47,899 bases of DNA, from NCBI RefSeq assembly GCF_002860355.1, contig NZ_NMWU01000004.1, forward strand, positions 1-47,899. Direction: 5' to 3'. A program made the translations under genes and the position numbers. This document shows, piece after piece, positions 33,381 through 42,829 of the stretch. Within the stretch, counting starts at the first letter, position 1. Each line of letters starts with the position of its first letter. The notes under the pieces were generated by a model, which was not told the DNA's origin, made no database searches, and was given only the letters and a program-made list of their open reading frames with translations. The stretch is from Bifidobacterium margollesii. GTDB taxonomy: Bacteria; Actinomycetota; Actinomycetes; Actinomycetales; Bifidobacteriaceae.

Positions 33381-34151
33381 CTAATGATTTCCGCCGATCA
33401 TTCCCAGATTGACGCTGATACGATCAGCTGCCTCCAATACCTGTTCGGCCAGCTCCTCCACGCCGATCTTGCGCATGGTGGACAATCGTCCGGCCACCGA
33501 AATCGACGCGCAGATCGACTCCGAAGCATCACGAATCGGTGCGCCGATGCACAGTCTTCCGAACGATACCTCCTGATCCTCCACGCAGTATCCGCATCGC
33601 CGCCCTTCCTCGATCTGCCTGGTCAGCTCCTCATGCGTCTTCACGGTTTTCGAATTGAACGGGATCAGTTCGTCGCCAAGCTTGGCGCGCCGCTCCTCCT
33701 CGGTCATATCCATCATCAGACACTTGCCCATTGCCGAGGCATGCATCGACACCGACAATCCGATCAATGTGCGATTCTTTGGCGAAAGATGCCCCTCGAA
33801 ATTGCAGATATAAACCGGAGCCCCGTTCTCCTCCTTGATTACATAGGCATTCAGCCCGGTCTCCTGTGCGAGGGCCTCGCACAGCACCCGCGATTCGCGG
33901 AACAGCGGATCATGATTGAGCTTTTGGCTGGAAAGCTTCAGAATGCCGGCGCCGAGCGCATACTGCTGGTCTTCGGTTCTGGTCACCAGCCCATATGCCT
34001 CCAGACTGGTCAGCAGCCTCACCGTCGTGGATGCGCCGAAATTGACGATTCGCTCCACGTCCGCCGCGCGCAGTGAATCCGCTTCGGCGTTGCCCAGCGC
34101 CTCCAGTACCTTGGCGGCCTTGGCGATGGTCTGATAGGTCTCGACGGCCAT
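33381..34151 (-). CDS. IclR-family transcriptional regulator
   Basis: A 256-residue IclR regulator. The winged helix covers about residues 5-65 (AAKVLEALGNAEADSLRAADVERIVNFGASTTVRLLTSLEAYG) and the effector domain about 75-250 (ALAQETGLNAYVIKEENGAPVYICNF, SAMGKCLMMDMTEEER, GRLCIGAPIRDASESICASISVAG). Start ATG 34151, with GAGGAAC upstream. It is divergent from an MHS transporter and two glycosidases, so it is very likely their repressor through the two TGCAA palindromes at 34313-34349. It is only distantly similar to the IclR protein at 27786. Confidence 0.88.
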   Translation of the reverse strand: MAVETYQTIAKAAKVLEALGNAEADSLRAADVERIVNFGASTTVRLLTSLEAYGLVTRTEDQQYALGAGILKLSSQKLNHDPLFRESRVLCEALAQETGLNAYVIKEENGAPVYICNFEGHLSPKNRTLIGLSVSMHASAMGKCLMMDMTEEERRAKLGDELIPFNSKTVKTHEELTRQIEEGRRCGYCVEDQEVSFGRLCIGAPIRDASESICASISVAGRLSTMRKIGVEELAEQVLEAADRISVNLGMIGGNH

Positions 34152-34278
34152 GATCACGTTCCTCTTCGTAGGCAATAATCCCTGACAACCCATGATAGGT
34201 AAACGGCATTACCTAACCGGAATATGTGTGCATCGGTCATACCAAAAACAGTTGATATGACGATTTTTCTATATTGCC

Positions 34279-34306
34279 TTGTGGTGAAAACTGGTTCGTG
34301 TTATCT
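34279..34306 (+). promoter_or_regulatory. Possible promoter of the MHS-GH31-GH36 operon
   Basis: TTGTGG (34279-34284), 16 bp, TTATCT (34301-34306). The start of transcription would fall near 34313, at the edge of the first operator. Matches to consensus are modest. Confidence 0.4.
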
Positions 34307-34312
34307 TGTTAG

Positions 34313-34349
34313 TGCAACATATATTGCAGATTGTGCAATAAAAATTGCA
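34313..34349. promoter_or_regulatory. Tandem palindromic operators TGCAA..TTGCA
   Basis: TGCAA-CATATA-TTGCA (34313-34328) and TGCAAT-AAAA-ATTGCA (34334-34349), both 16 bp, with starts 21 bp apart (two helical turns). They lie between the IclR gene and the MHS transporter, just downstream of the likely promoter. The position and spacing suit a dimer-of-dimers repressor such as IclR. Confidence 0.72.
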
Positions 34350-34395
34350 GAGAAGCAGTGATTGCATCGAATAGGACTGTTCAAAGGAGAAAGTC

Positions 34396-35745
34396 ATGCA
34401 ACACGAATCAGGTACGCCGAAGGACGACGTCGAGGAGGCCGAACTCGCCCTGAAGATCGAAAGCGATGCGGAACGTCGGGCCGCACTGCGCCGCGTGATA
34501 CCGACCGCGGGAATCGGCCATTTTGCCGAATGGTTCGACTTCGCCCTCTACGGCACGCTCGCCACGGTGATCAGTCTGAACTTCTTCCAGAAAGGCGATC
34601 CTCAGGCGGCCATGCTGTCCACCTTCGCCGTGTTCGCTGCCGGATTCGTCGTCCGTCCGATCGGCGGCATGTTCTGGGGTTCTCTTGGTGATCGGTTCGG
34701 CCGCAAGAACGTACTGGCTGCCATCATCCTGTGCACCACCGGATGCACGTTCCTGATGGGCTGCCTGCCCACCTATCAGACGCTGGGCATCTGGGCATCC
34801 GTGGTGCTGGTGCTTTTGCGATTGCTGCAGGGCTTTGCGGCCGGTGGCGAGAGCTCCGGATCCACCACGCTGCTGCTGGAATTCGCCCCCTCGAATCGTC
34901 GTGGCTTCGTTACCAGCTTCATCGATCTGTTCGGTGTGGCCTCGTACCTGGCCGGCTCCGGCATCGTGCTGTTGCTCAGCGCGTTGGTGGGGGAGGCCGC
35001 CGTGGAAGGCTGGGCCTGGCGCATTCCGTTCTTCATCGCCCTGCCGCTCGGCTGGATCGGCTTCTACATGAGGGAGAAGCTGGAGGACACTCCCGAATTC
35101 AAGGCCGCGAAGAAGATGGGCAAGGTGCAGAAGTCCCCGCTGAAGATGTCGGTGCAGACGCAATGGAAGGTACTGCTGTTCTGCGCGGGCTTCGTCACCA
35201 TCAAATCCGTGGGTCACTGGATGCTTCAGACCTTCATGCCGGCCTACCTGCAGACCGATCTGGCCTATGATCAGCTCACCAGTTACGGCGCCACGTTCCT
35301 CGGCTTCGTCGTCTGCTTCGCGTTCATCGGACCGTTCGGCATATTGTCCGATCGCATCGGACGTCGGCCGGTGATGGCCCTCGGCTGCGTCGGCTTCATC
35401 GTGCTCACCTACCCGACGCTGATCCTGATGTCGGCAGGCAGTTTCTGGGCCGCAGCCGGCGCCATGGCGATCCTCGGCATCTGCCTGGCCGCAGTCGATG
35501 GCGCGATCAACGCGGCCATGGCCGAACTGTTCCCCACCAATCTGCGATTCGCCAGCATGGCACTGGCCTACAACATCGCGGTTTCGCTGTTCGGCGGCCT
35601 GACCCCGTACATCTCCTCGTGGTTGATCGCCAGCACCGGCAACAAGTTCGCTCCGGCCTTCTGGCTCATGATCGCCGGCGCGATTTCCCTGCTCGCCGTA
35701 TGGAAGGCCCGCGAAACGGCGCACTCGCCGCTGAACGCCGGATGA
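34396..35745 (+). CDS. MFS transporter, metabolite:H+ symporter (MHS) family
   Basis: A 449-residue transporter with 12 predicted helices. MHS features: TAGIGHFAEWFDFALYGTLA near residue 38, FVVRPIGGMFWGSLGDRFGRKNVL around 85 and GFAAGGESSGSTTLLLEFAP near 150. The family carries ions of small organic molecules (ProP, KgtP, ShiA). Here the gene leads an apparent operon with GH31 and GH36 glycosidases, which is an unusual pairing. A glycoside substrate is inference from context. ATG after AAAGGAGAAAG, with tandem operators about 50 bp upstream. Confidence 0.88.
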   Translation: MQHESGTPKDDVEEAELALKIESDAERRAALRRVIPTAGIGHFAEWFDFALYGTLATVISLNFFQKGDPQAAMLSTFAVFAAGFVVRPIGGMFWGSLGDRFGRKNVLAAIILCTTGCTFLMGCLPTYQTLGIWASVVLVLLRLLQGFAAGGESSGSTTLLLEFAPSNRRGFVTSFIDLFGVASYLAGSGIVLLLSALVGEAAVEGWAWRIPFFIALPLGWIGFYMREKLEDTPEFKAAKKMGKVQKSPLKMSVQTQWKVLLFCAGFVTIKSVGHWMLQTFMPAYLQTDLAYDQLTSYGATFLGFVVCFAFIGPFGILSDRIGRRPVMALGCVGFIVLTYPTLILMSAGSFWAAAGAMAILGICLAAVDGAINAAMAELFPTNLRFASMALAYNIAVSLFGGLTPYISSWLIASTGNKFAPAFWLMIAGAISLLAVWKARETAHSPLNAG

Positions 35746-35800
35746 TCGCAGCGGGATCGCGAGGAAATCGCAACGGTATCGCAAGGGAAAGGCAAAGAAC

Positions 35801-37891
35801 ATGAATGCCATATTGGAGCAGGACGGCAATCGTCTGATACGCAGGTTCCAGCATGAAACCCTGTGGGTCGAACCATGGGGGGCGAACAGTCTGCGCGTGC
35901 GCGGCAGCAGGAACGACGATGTGTCGCAGGATCATGACTGGGCGCTGATCGCACCGGAACCGACCGGGTCGGCGTCAACCGCGACACCGACCGCGCCGGA
36001 GATCAGCATCGACGGCGATACGGCCCGTATCGTCAACGGCAGGATCACCGCCGAAATCAACCGTTTCGGCTGGATCACCTACCGCCGGACCGGCGGCGAC
36101 GTGCTCACCGAGGAATTCTGGCAGGTCAAGGATGGCGGTGACGAAACCAGCGCCATCGAACTGCCCGGCCGTGGCTACACGCCAGTGCTTGGTGGCGATT
36201 GGAAGCTAACCCTGCGGCATAAGGCCTACGACGATGAGCGGATCTACGGTCTTGGGCAGCGGCAGATCCATGAGCTCGACCTCAAGGGCTGCGTGCTGGA
36301 ACTGGCCCAGCGCAACTCCCAGGCCAACGTGCCGTTCGCCCTGTCCAGCCGCGGATACGGCATGCTGTGGAACAATCCGGCCGTGGGGCGGGTTTCGTTC
36401 GCCAAGAACCTCACCGAATGGCAGGCCGAACGAACCGACCAGCTGGACTACTGGATCACCGCTGGAGATACGCCCGCCCAGATCGATGAGGCGTATGCGG
36501 ACGCGACCGGCCACGCACCCATGATGCCCGACTGGGCCACAGGATTCTGGCAATGCAAGCTGCGATACAAGACCCAGGACGAACTGCTGCGGGTGGCCCG
36601 CGGATACAAGGAACGCGGCGTGCCGATCTCGGTGATCGTCATCGACTTCTTCCATTGGCCCCAGCAGGGCGAATGGCGGTTCGACCCGAAGTACTGGCCC
36701 GATCCGGAAGGCATGGTCCGCGAGCTCGACGAGATGGGCATCAAACTCATGGTGTCGATCTGGCCGACGGTAGACGTCAACTCCGAGAACTGGGACGAGA
36801 TGGACGCCAAGGGGTATCTGGTACGCACCGATCGCGGCACGCCCACGCTGATGAACTTCATGGGCAATGAGAGCTACTTCGATGCGTTCAATCCCGGGGC
36901 GCGCGAATTCGTCTGGTCGAAGGCCAGGGAGCATTACTACGACAAGGGCATCCGTCTGTTCTGGCTGGACGAGGCCGAGCCCGACCTCTCGCCACACTAC
37001 GACTTCGACATCGTGCGCTACGATGCCGGACCGGCCCTGCAGGTGAGCAACTACTATCCGGTGGAGTATGCGAGGACCTTCTACGAGGGACAACGCGAAG
37101 CGGGGCAGCAAGAGGGCGACATCTGCAATCTGGTGAGATCGGCGTGGGCCGGCAGCCAACGGTATGGCGCGCTGCTGTGGAGCGGCGACGTGCACTCCAC
37201 ATTCGAATCGTTCCGTCGTCAGGTCGTGGCCGGCCTCAACGCCGGACTCTCCGGCATCCCTTGGTGGACCACCGACATCGGCGGATTCACTGGAGGCACG
37301 GTTGCCGACCCGAAGTTCCATGAACTGCTGGTACGGTGGTTCCAATTCGGCGTGTTCTGTCCGGTCACCCGCCTGCACGGATTCCGCAACCCCATCGAAT
37401 TCGAGGTCACCGATGCCTGGCGCATGTTCAACGAACCGTTCTGTTCGGGCGCGGACAACGAAATCTGGAGCTATGGCGAAGACGTGTACGAGATCCTCAG
37501 ATCGTGCATCGAACTGCGCGAACGGCTGCGACCCTACGTGGCCGAGCAGATGCAGCGGGCGCACGAAAAGGGTACTCCGGTGATCCGGCCGTTGTTCTAT
37601 GACTTCCCCGATCAGAGCGATCTATGGGGAGTCGAAGACGAATACATGTTCGGACCGGACATTCTGGTTGCTCCGATACTCCATGAAGGGCTTCGCCATC
37701 GAGAGGTGACGCTGCCGGCGGGCGAGGACTGGGCATTCGTCGGCACTAACGGTGAAACCGTCGACTATGCCGGCTCCACCGTCGACCCCACAGGTTCCCT
37801 CACCGTGGAGGTGCCGGCGCCGCTGGAGACGATCCCGGTGTTCGTGCGCAAAGGGTCCACAGTGCTGGAGGCGCTGCGGAATCATCAATAA
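35801..37891 (+). CDS. Glycoside hydrolase family 31 (alpha-xylosidase/alpha-glucosidase type)
   Basis: A 696-residue intracellular GH31 enzyme with no signal peptide. An N-terminal beta domain (about 1-225) carries YGLGQRQIHELDLKG. The barrel has PISVIVIDFFHWP, the nucleophile motif LFWLDEAEPD (about residue 387) and the acid/base region LLWSGDVHSTFESFRRQ (about 462), then GIPWWTTDIGGFTGG. Members release alpha-linked xylose, glucose or galactose; the substrate is not settled by sequence. Start ATG after AAGGGAAAGG. It lies between the MHS transporter (55-bp gap) and GH36 (33-bp gap). Confidence 0.88.
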   Translation: MNAILEQDGNRLIRRFQHETLWVEPWGANSLRVRGSRNDDVSQDHDWALIAPEPTGSASTATPTAPEISIDGDTARIVNGRITAEINRFGWITYRRTGGDVLTEEFWQVKDGGDETSAIELPGRGYTPVLGGDWKLTLRHKAYDDERIYGLGQRQIHELDLKGCVLELAQRNSQANVPFALSSRGYGMLWNNPAVGRVSFAKNLTEWQAERTDQLDYWITAGDTPAQIDEAYADATGHAPMMPDWATGFWQCKLRYKTQDELLRVARGYKERGVPISVIVIDFFHWPQQGEWRFDPKYWPDPEGMVRELDEMGIKLMVSIWPTVDVNSENWDEMDAKGYLVRTDRGTPTLMNFMGNESYFDAFNPGAREFVWSKAREHYYDKGIRLFWLDEAEPDLSPHYDFDIVRYDAGPALQVSNYYPVEYARTFYEGQREAGQQEGDICNLVRSAWAGSQRYGALLWSGDVHSTFESFRRQVVAGLNAGLSGIPWWTTDIGGFTGGTVADPKFHELLVRWFQFGVFCPVTRLHGFRNPIEFEVTDAWRMFNEPFCSGADNEIWSYGEDVYEILRSCIELRERLRPYVAEQMQRAHEKGTPVIRPLFYDFPDQSDLWGVEDEYMFGPDILVAPILHEGLRHREVTLPAGEDWAFVGTNGETVDYAGSTVDPTGSLTVEVPAPLETIPVFVRKGSTVLEALRNHQ

Positions 37892-37924
37892 CTTCGAAAA
37901 CATCATTAGGAAAGAAGCAAACCA

Positions 37925-40147
37925 ATGAGTACAACCAATCAGCGATTCACCTGGGGCAATGATCGCATCGCGCTCGACATCGTGTACGGGGACGATATTC
38001 CCCCATACATCGAATCGGTCAGGCCGGCCGGCGTGCCCGCCGAGCCCACGGCATTCACACAGCCGCAGTCGATCGTGCAGATCTCGGCGAACGGTGCGAT
38101 GCAGGGCAATTTCGGATCACGGTATTCGGAGATGATCGTCGGCAACGATCTGCGGTACGCGTCACACGACGAGACCGCCGGCGACGGAAAGCGGACGCTG
38201 TCGATCACGATGCGATCCGAACGATACGGGCTGCGTGCCGTGGCGACATTCGTCGTCTATGACGGCGTGGCCGCGGTGACCGGTTCGGTGAACATCGTCA
38301 ACGAGGGGGATCGACCGCTGCGACTGACCTCGGTGAGCTCGATGTCGACGTACGTTCGTCTGGGCGGGGATGATGGTCGGTGGGATGTGGTCACCGGCAT
38401 CTCCGACTGGACCAGCGAGAACCGTTGGCGGCGCGAACGTCTGCGCGACTACGATCTGGTGTCGGTGCTCGACATCCACCGGCGCAACAAGGCCCGTGCC
38501 GAGGCGGCCGCGAGGGCTGCCGCCGCATCCGGCGAAAAGGTCGACTCCCGATCCTCGTCGGTCACCTCGTTCGGCAATACGCTGACCCGCAGTTCCGTAA
38601 GCAGCCGATCGACCGCCCATGATCTGCCACAGGCCGCGCTGGTCGATCCGGTGAGCGGTCGGGCGATGATCTGGCAGGTGGAATCGAACGGACCATGGCT
38701 GTGGCAGCTGGGCGAGCGGATGGACGGATTCTATCTGGTGCTGTCCGGTCCCACCGATGTGGAGCACCACTGGCATGTCGATCTGCCGGCCGGCGGTTCG
38801 TTCGCCACCATTACCGGGACGATCGCGGTTTCGGAACGGGAACTCGACGGTGCGCTGGCCGAACTGACCGCATATCGTCGTCATACCGTGCGGCGGCACG
38901 TCGATCACGAGGATCTGCCGGTCGTGTTCAACGACTACATGAACACGTTCATGGGCAACCCCACCACGGCCAAGGAGCTGCCGCTGATCGAGGAGGCCGC
39001 GAAAATCGGCGTGGAATACTACTGCATCGACTGCGGCTGGTATGACGAACACGGCGACTGGTGGCCGTCGGTGGGGGAGTGGAAGGAGTCCCGCACCAGA
39101 TTCCCCGGAGGACTGGCCGAGGTGATCGACCATATTCGCGACAATGGCATGAAGCCGGGCATCTGGCTGGAACCGGAGGTGATCGGCGTCGGATCGCCGT
39201 ACGTCTCCCGGCTGCCGGAGGATGCGTTCCTGCATACCGGCGGGTATCGGCTCGAAACCCATCTGCGCTATCTGCTTGATCTGCGGCATCCGGCCGTGCG
39301 GCGGCATCTTGATGAGACGGTCGATCATCTCGTCGATGATTTGGGCGTGCGGTACTTCAAGCTCGACTACAACGTGAATACCGGTGCGGGCACGGACATC
39401 GACGCGCCCAGCCGGGGTGAGGGGCAGCTGGAGATCGACCGCGCGTATCTGTCGTGGCTGGACGGTGTGGAGGGACGGCACCCGGAGGTGACGATCGAAA
39501 CCTGTTCATCCGGTGCGATGCGCGCCGACTGGGAGACTCTGAAGCGCGCCCAGCTGCAGTCGACCAGCGATCAGCAGGACTACCGACTGTATGCGAATAT
39601 CTCGGCGTCCTCGCCGATGAGCATGCTGCCGGAGCAATGCGGCAACTGGGCGTATCCGAATGCCGACATGACGATCGACGAGATCCGATACACCATGATC
39701 AACGGCATGGTGGGTCGTCCTTATGTTTCCGGATATCTGACCCGGATGAGCGAGGGGCAGCGTGCGGAGATCGCCTCGGCACTGAACGTGTACAAGTCGA
39801 TCCGATCGGATATTTCGAAGGCTGTGCCGTTCTGGCCGGCAGGACTGCCGGGCTGGCGTGACGACGCGGTGATCTTGGGACTTCGGGCTTCCGCGGCGCG
39901 CGGCTATCTGGCGGTCTGGCTGCGGCCGGAAGGCGGCGCGGATGACGGGGCCGGTGCGGACAGCGGAACCGGTGCGGTTGCTGCGCCGATGTCGCTGAAC
40001 CTTACCGGTGCCGATGCCGACTTCTCCTCCACGAAGGTGCTGTATGGCGGGGACGGCGAGATTCGTTGGGATCGCGCGTCGCATACGCTTACTGTGCCTA
40101 GTGCCGCGGCTCCGGTGGCGTATCTGCTGGAGCTTACGTACGAATAG
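37925..40147 (+). CDS. Glycoside hydrolase family 36, alpha-galactosidase
   Basis: A 740-residue GH36 enzyme. An N-terminal beta-sandwich (about 1-320) precedes the barrel with YYCIDCGWYDEHGDWW and PGIWLEPEVIG. The nucleophile aspartate is in YFKLDYNVNTG (about 480) and the acid/base aspartate in STSDQQDY (about 545). Cys-Ser-Ser-Gly lies between them. A C-terminal beta domain follows. A short insertion (about 185-225, Ala/Arg-rich then Ser/Thr-rich) is unusual. It probably removes terminal alpha-galactose from oligosaccharides. No signal peptide, so it acts on imported substrates. ATG after AGGAAAG. Confidence 0.88.
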   Translation: MSTTNQRFTWGNDRIALDIVYGDDIPPYIESVRPAGVPAEPTAFTQPQSIVQISANGAMQGNFGSRYSEMIVGNDLRYASHDETAGDGKRTLSITMRSERYGLRAVATFVVYDGVAAVTGSVNIVNEGDRPLRLTSVSSMSTYVRLGGDDGRWDVVTGISDWTSENRWRRERLRDYDLVSVLDIHRRNKARAEAAARAAAASGEKVDSRSSSVTSFGNTLTRSSVSSRSTAHDLPQAALVDPVSGRAMIWQVESNGPWLWQLGERMDGFYLVLSGPTDVEHHWHVDLPAGGSFATITGTIAVSERELDGALAELTAYRRHTVRRHVDHEDLPVVFNDYMNTFMGNPTTAKELPLIEEAAKIGVEYYCIDCGWYDEHGDWWPSVGEWKESRTRFPGGLAEVIDHIRDNGMKPGIWLEPEVIGVGSPYVSRLPEDAFLHTGGYRLETHLRYLLDLRHPAVRRHLDETVDHLVDDLGVRYFKLDYNVNTGAGTDIDAPSRGEGQLEIDRAYLSWLDGVEGRHPEVTIETCSSGAMRADWETLKRAQLQSTSDQQDYRLYANISASSPMSMLPEQCGNWAYPNADMTIDEIRYTMINGMVGRPYVSGYLTRMSEGQRAEIASALNVYKSIRSDISKAVPFWPAGLPGWRDDAVILGLRASAARGYLAVWLRPEGGADDGAGADSGTGAVAAPMSLNLTGADADFSSTKVLYGGDGEIRWDRASHTLTVPSAAAPVAYLLELTYE

Positions 40148-40212
40148 GGAGCGTTCCTGGATGGGTGATCGTGTCGATCGGCCGGTTTGACTGCATCTGA
40201 GTCCGTCCGATA

Positions 40213-40253
40213 TCGGCCTCGGCTTTGTTTCGGCAAGGTCGAGGCCTTCTTTG
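40213..40253 (+). terminator. Terminator after the GH36 gene
   Basis: GGCCTCG (40215-40221) pairs with CGAGGCC (40240-40246), followed by TTCTTTG. The loop is 18 nt. Confidence 0.65.
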
Positions 40254-40319
40254 TTAGGGGCTCCATACTGTCGAAGCGAGTGGTATGGGGCTTATGGGTT
40301 TGGGGCGAAAAATGACAAA

Positions 40320-40357
40320 GAGGGTCTGCCGAACATTGCAGTGTTCGGCAGACCCTC
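40320..40357. terminator. Perfect 16-bp inverted repeat (possible terminator)
   Basis: GAGGGTCTGCCGAACA (40320-40335), loop TTGCAG, TGTTCGGCAGACCCTC (40342-40357). No T run follows on the plus strand. On the minus strand it would be followed by TTTGTCATTTTT, although no minus-strand gene is nearby. Together with 40213-40253 it is the main content of the 475-bp gap between GH36 and the TetR gene. A TACAAT box is at 40547-40552. Confidence 0.55.
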
Positions 40358-40622
40358 ATCCGTCTATCGGGGATGCGGATCATCCCGTCGACATGAAATC
40401 CATCGAAGTGGAAGCTTGAATGCCGCCGATTACGGTACTTCGATAGTGGAACGACTTCATATCGGGTTTTTCAGTATATGATGTCGGGTCGGCGTCATTC
40501 CTTGACGTGAGCCACGTCGACTCGGCGGGAACTGTTTGTTTCCGGTTACAATTGGGCGGAATGCAGATGGTGTGGATAAGGTTGACGGCGCTGTTCGCCG
40601 GGATGGGCAAGGTTGATCGGTA

Positions 40623-41381
40623 ATGGTGGTTCGCAGACGGGATCGGGTGCGCATGGATCCGCATAAAAGGCGGGCGCAGATCATCGAAGTGGCATCCGAA
40701 CTTATGGCGGAGCGTGGATACTGGGGCACGTCGCTGCAGGAGGTGGCCGATGCCTGCGGGCTTACCGTGGCCGGGCTGATCCATCATGTGCAGTCGAAGA
40801 CCGGATTGCTGATGATGATCCTGGAGCAGGAGGACAACCAGTCTCTGATCGACATCGCACGGCAGCTGATGGTCGAAACGAACGGCGACGCCGACGGCAG
40901 GGCGGATAAAGGTGAAGGCGACGCCGAAGACGTCGAGCGATACGCGGACGGTTCCTCTGGCAGGACGGTGGTGGAACCCCGTCCGGATATGAGTGGTTCG
41001 GACGGGCTTTTTAAGGGTTTTGCTCCCGTATCCCCGGCGTTTGAGCAGCTGTCGCTGGCCCGGGCGTGCGAGGTGCTGGTCGCCTATAATGCGCGCAATC
41101 CCGAGAAGGTGCGCCTATACAGCATTCTGGATGCCGAGGCGCTGGACTCCTCTCATCCCGCCTACGAGTGGCTGAAGGAACGAGAGCGCATCACGCTGGA
41201 TATGCTGGAACGGTTGGCGTCCAAGGAAACCGATGATCCGCGCAACTGCGCCCGCATGGTGCTGTCGTTGATGGATGGTCTGCAGCTTCAGTGGCTTCGT
41301 GACTCTGAGCATCTTGATTTTGAACGGATGTGGAAGGATGTGACATCCTCGATTCCACTGCTGAGGGCTGAGCGAGAATAG
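40623..41381 (+). CDS. TetR-family regulator
   Basis: A 252-residue TetR-type regulator. The DNA-binding helix-turn-helix lies at about 18-62 (RAQIIEVASELMAERGYWGTSLQEVADACGLTVAGLIHHVQSK). A poorly conserved Asp/Gly-rich insert occupies about 85-135. The C-terminal end (MDGLQLQWLRDSEHLDFERMWKD) closely resembles that of the TetR gene at 46007, so the two are paralogues. It is convergent with the MFS gene at 41470, sharing a bidirectional terminator. Likely controls the MFS/GH3 genes. The ATG has only a weak ribosome site. Confidence 0.82.
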   Translation: MVVRRRDRVRMDPHKRRAQIIEVASELMAERGYWGTSLQEVADACGLTVAGLIHHVQSKTGLLMMILEQEDNQSLIDIARQLMVETNGDADGRADKGEGDAEDVERYADGSSGRTVVEPRPDMSGSDGLFKGFAPVSPAFEQLSLARACEVLVAYNARNPEKVRLYSILDAEALDSSHPAYEWLKERERITLDMLERLASKETDDPRNCARMVLSLMDGLQLQWLRDSEHLDFERMWKDVTSSIPLLRAERE

Positions 41382-41395
41382 GTTCGACAGTGGAA

Positions 41396-41423
41396 AAGCC
41401 GGAACCCATTATGGGATTCCGGC
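41396..41423. terminator. Bidirectional terminator between TetR and MFS genes
   Basis: GCCGGAACCCAT (41398-41409) pairs with ATGGGATTCCGGC (41411-41423) with one bulged A. Convergent genes on both sides; AAAA precedes the left arm, giving T residues for the minus strand. Confidence 0.7.
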
Positions 41424-41469
41424 CTGGTGAATAGCAGTCACAAGCGGATCGTCTCGTTTTTTCGATTGA

Positions 41470-42744
41470 TCATCGTGCCGTGCGGATCATCTGGATCAGG
41501 ATCGCGGAGATGGCGAGCAGTGCGGCGGAGACGAAGAACACCGGGCGGTATCCGCCGACGGACATCACCACGAATGAGGTGACCATCGGTCCGAAGATCT
41601 GACCGCCGGTGTTGGCCATGTTCAGCAGGCCGAGATCCTTGGCCGCGGTCTCCTTCGCAGGTAGCACGTCGAAGTTCAGCGCCTGATCCACCGACATATA
41701 GGCGCCCTGCACCATGCCGCTGTTGACGACGGCGAGCACCATCATTGCGGCGGGAGCCACCCAGAACGCGGGGATCAGGAACACCACGGCTGCGATCAGG
41801 CAGCACAGGACGACGAAGATCTTGCGACGGTTGATCTTGTCGGAGATCGGGCCGGCCACGGCACTGAAGATCAGACCGAACACCATCTGCGCGGTGGCCA
41901 TTGCGGCGATCAGGTTGCCGGCGCCGGCGGTATCGAGGCCGATGTAGTCGGTGGCGATGTACAGCTGATAGCCGGTGACCGCGTAGAAGGCGAGCACGAA
42001 GATGAGCTTGCCGACGAGCGCGAGATAGAAGTCACGGCAGTTTCGGGTGGGGAAGGAGAAGTTGGTCTTGATCGTGTCGATGGAGAACTTCCGGCGTTCC
42101 GCATCCTTGTTGGACTTGTCCGGTGCGATCAGCACGAACAACGGGCCGCACAGCAGAATCGCGCAGGCGAAGACGATGACTCCCAATGCTGGGTTGCTCA
42201 GGAATCGGGACGCGACGACCGAGGCGAGACCGGCGCCGACCATGCTGCCCGCGCCGTACACCGCGGAGTAGGTGCCACGCAGTGATTCGGGGGCTCGATC
42301 CGGGATCACGGCCACCAGCGGTGCGACTATGGCGTTGAGGAAGAATTGGAAGATGCACCACAGGATGAGGATCAGTGCGGTGTTGGTGGTTTTCGTGATG
42401 GCGAACAGCATGGCCGCGGTGACCACGGAGCCGAGCACCAGCCACGGGGCGCGGGCGCCGAACCGAGAGCGGGTGAGATCGGAGAATGCTCCGAAGAGAA
42501 TATTGGCGATCAGTGCCACGATGGAGCCGACGATGGACATCTGCGCGACGAGCGCGACTTTCTGATCCGGTGCGATCTGGTCGAACAGAGCCGGCAGTAG
42601 TACGGTGACCGAACCGATGTAGGGGGTCATCCATAGAATGCCAGCCAGTACCAGACCGACCGAGAGGCGGACGGAGACCTTGTCCTTGTGGGGTGCTGAG
42701 GGGGTTGGTGACTGCGTTGCGGCTGAGATGTCGGTGGTAGGCAT
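41470..42744 (-). CDS. MFS transporter (probable sugar transporter)
   Basis: A 424-residue transporter with 12 predicted helices. The first helix begins at about residue 28 (VSVRLSVGLVLAGILWMTPYIGSVTVLLPAL). Others include FGAFSDLTRSRFGARAPWLVLGS and GPISDKINRRKIFVVL (the loop 2-3 type motifs of the superfamily). It sits behind a GH3 glycosidase on the same strand, so glycoside uptake is the simplest role. Start ATG 42744 has AAAGGA upstream; the longer frame to 42954 is not supported. The palindrome at 42830-42849 lies in its promoter region. Confidence 0.83.
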   Translation of the reverse strand: MPTTDISAATQSPTPSAPHKDKVSVRLSVGLVLAGILWMTPYIGSVTVLLPALFDQIAPDQKVALVAQMSIVGSIVALIANILFGAFSDLTRSRFGARAPWLVLGSVVTAAMLFAITKTTNTALILILWCIFQFFLNAIVAPLVAVIPDRAPESLRGTYSAVYGAGSMVGAGLASVVASRFLSNPALGVIVFACAILLCGPLFVLIAPDKSNKDAERRKFSIDTIKTNFSFPTRNCRDFYLALVGKLIFVLAFYAVTGYQLYIATDYIGLDTAGAGNLIAAMATAQMVFGLIFSAVAGPISDKINRRKIFVVLCCLIAAVVFLIPAFWVAPAAMMVLAVVNSGMVQGAYMSVDQALNFDVLPAKETAAKDLGLLNMANTGGQIFGPMVTSFVVMSVGGYRPVFFVSAALLAISAILIQMIRTAR

Positions 42745-42829
42745 GTTGGTTCCTTTCTCTGCAGGAGCGTGTCGGGTGCGGTTACCTGATCTCTGATTGT
42801 GGTTTGTCGTATGATTCCACCGTGAATCG

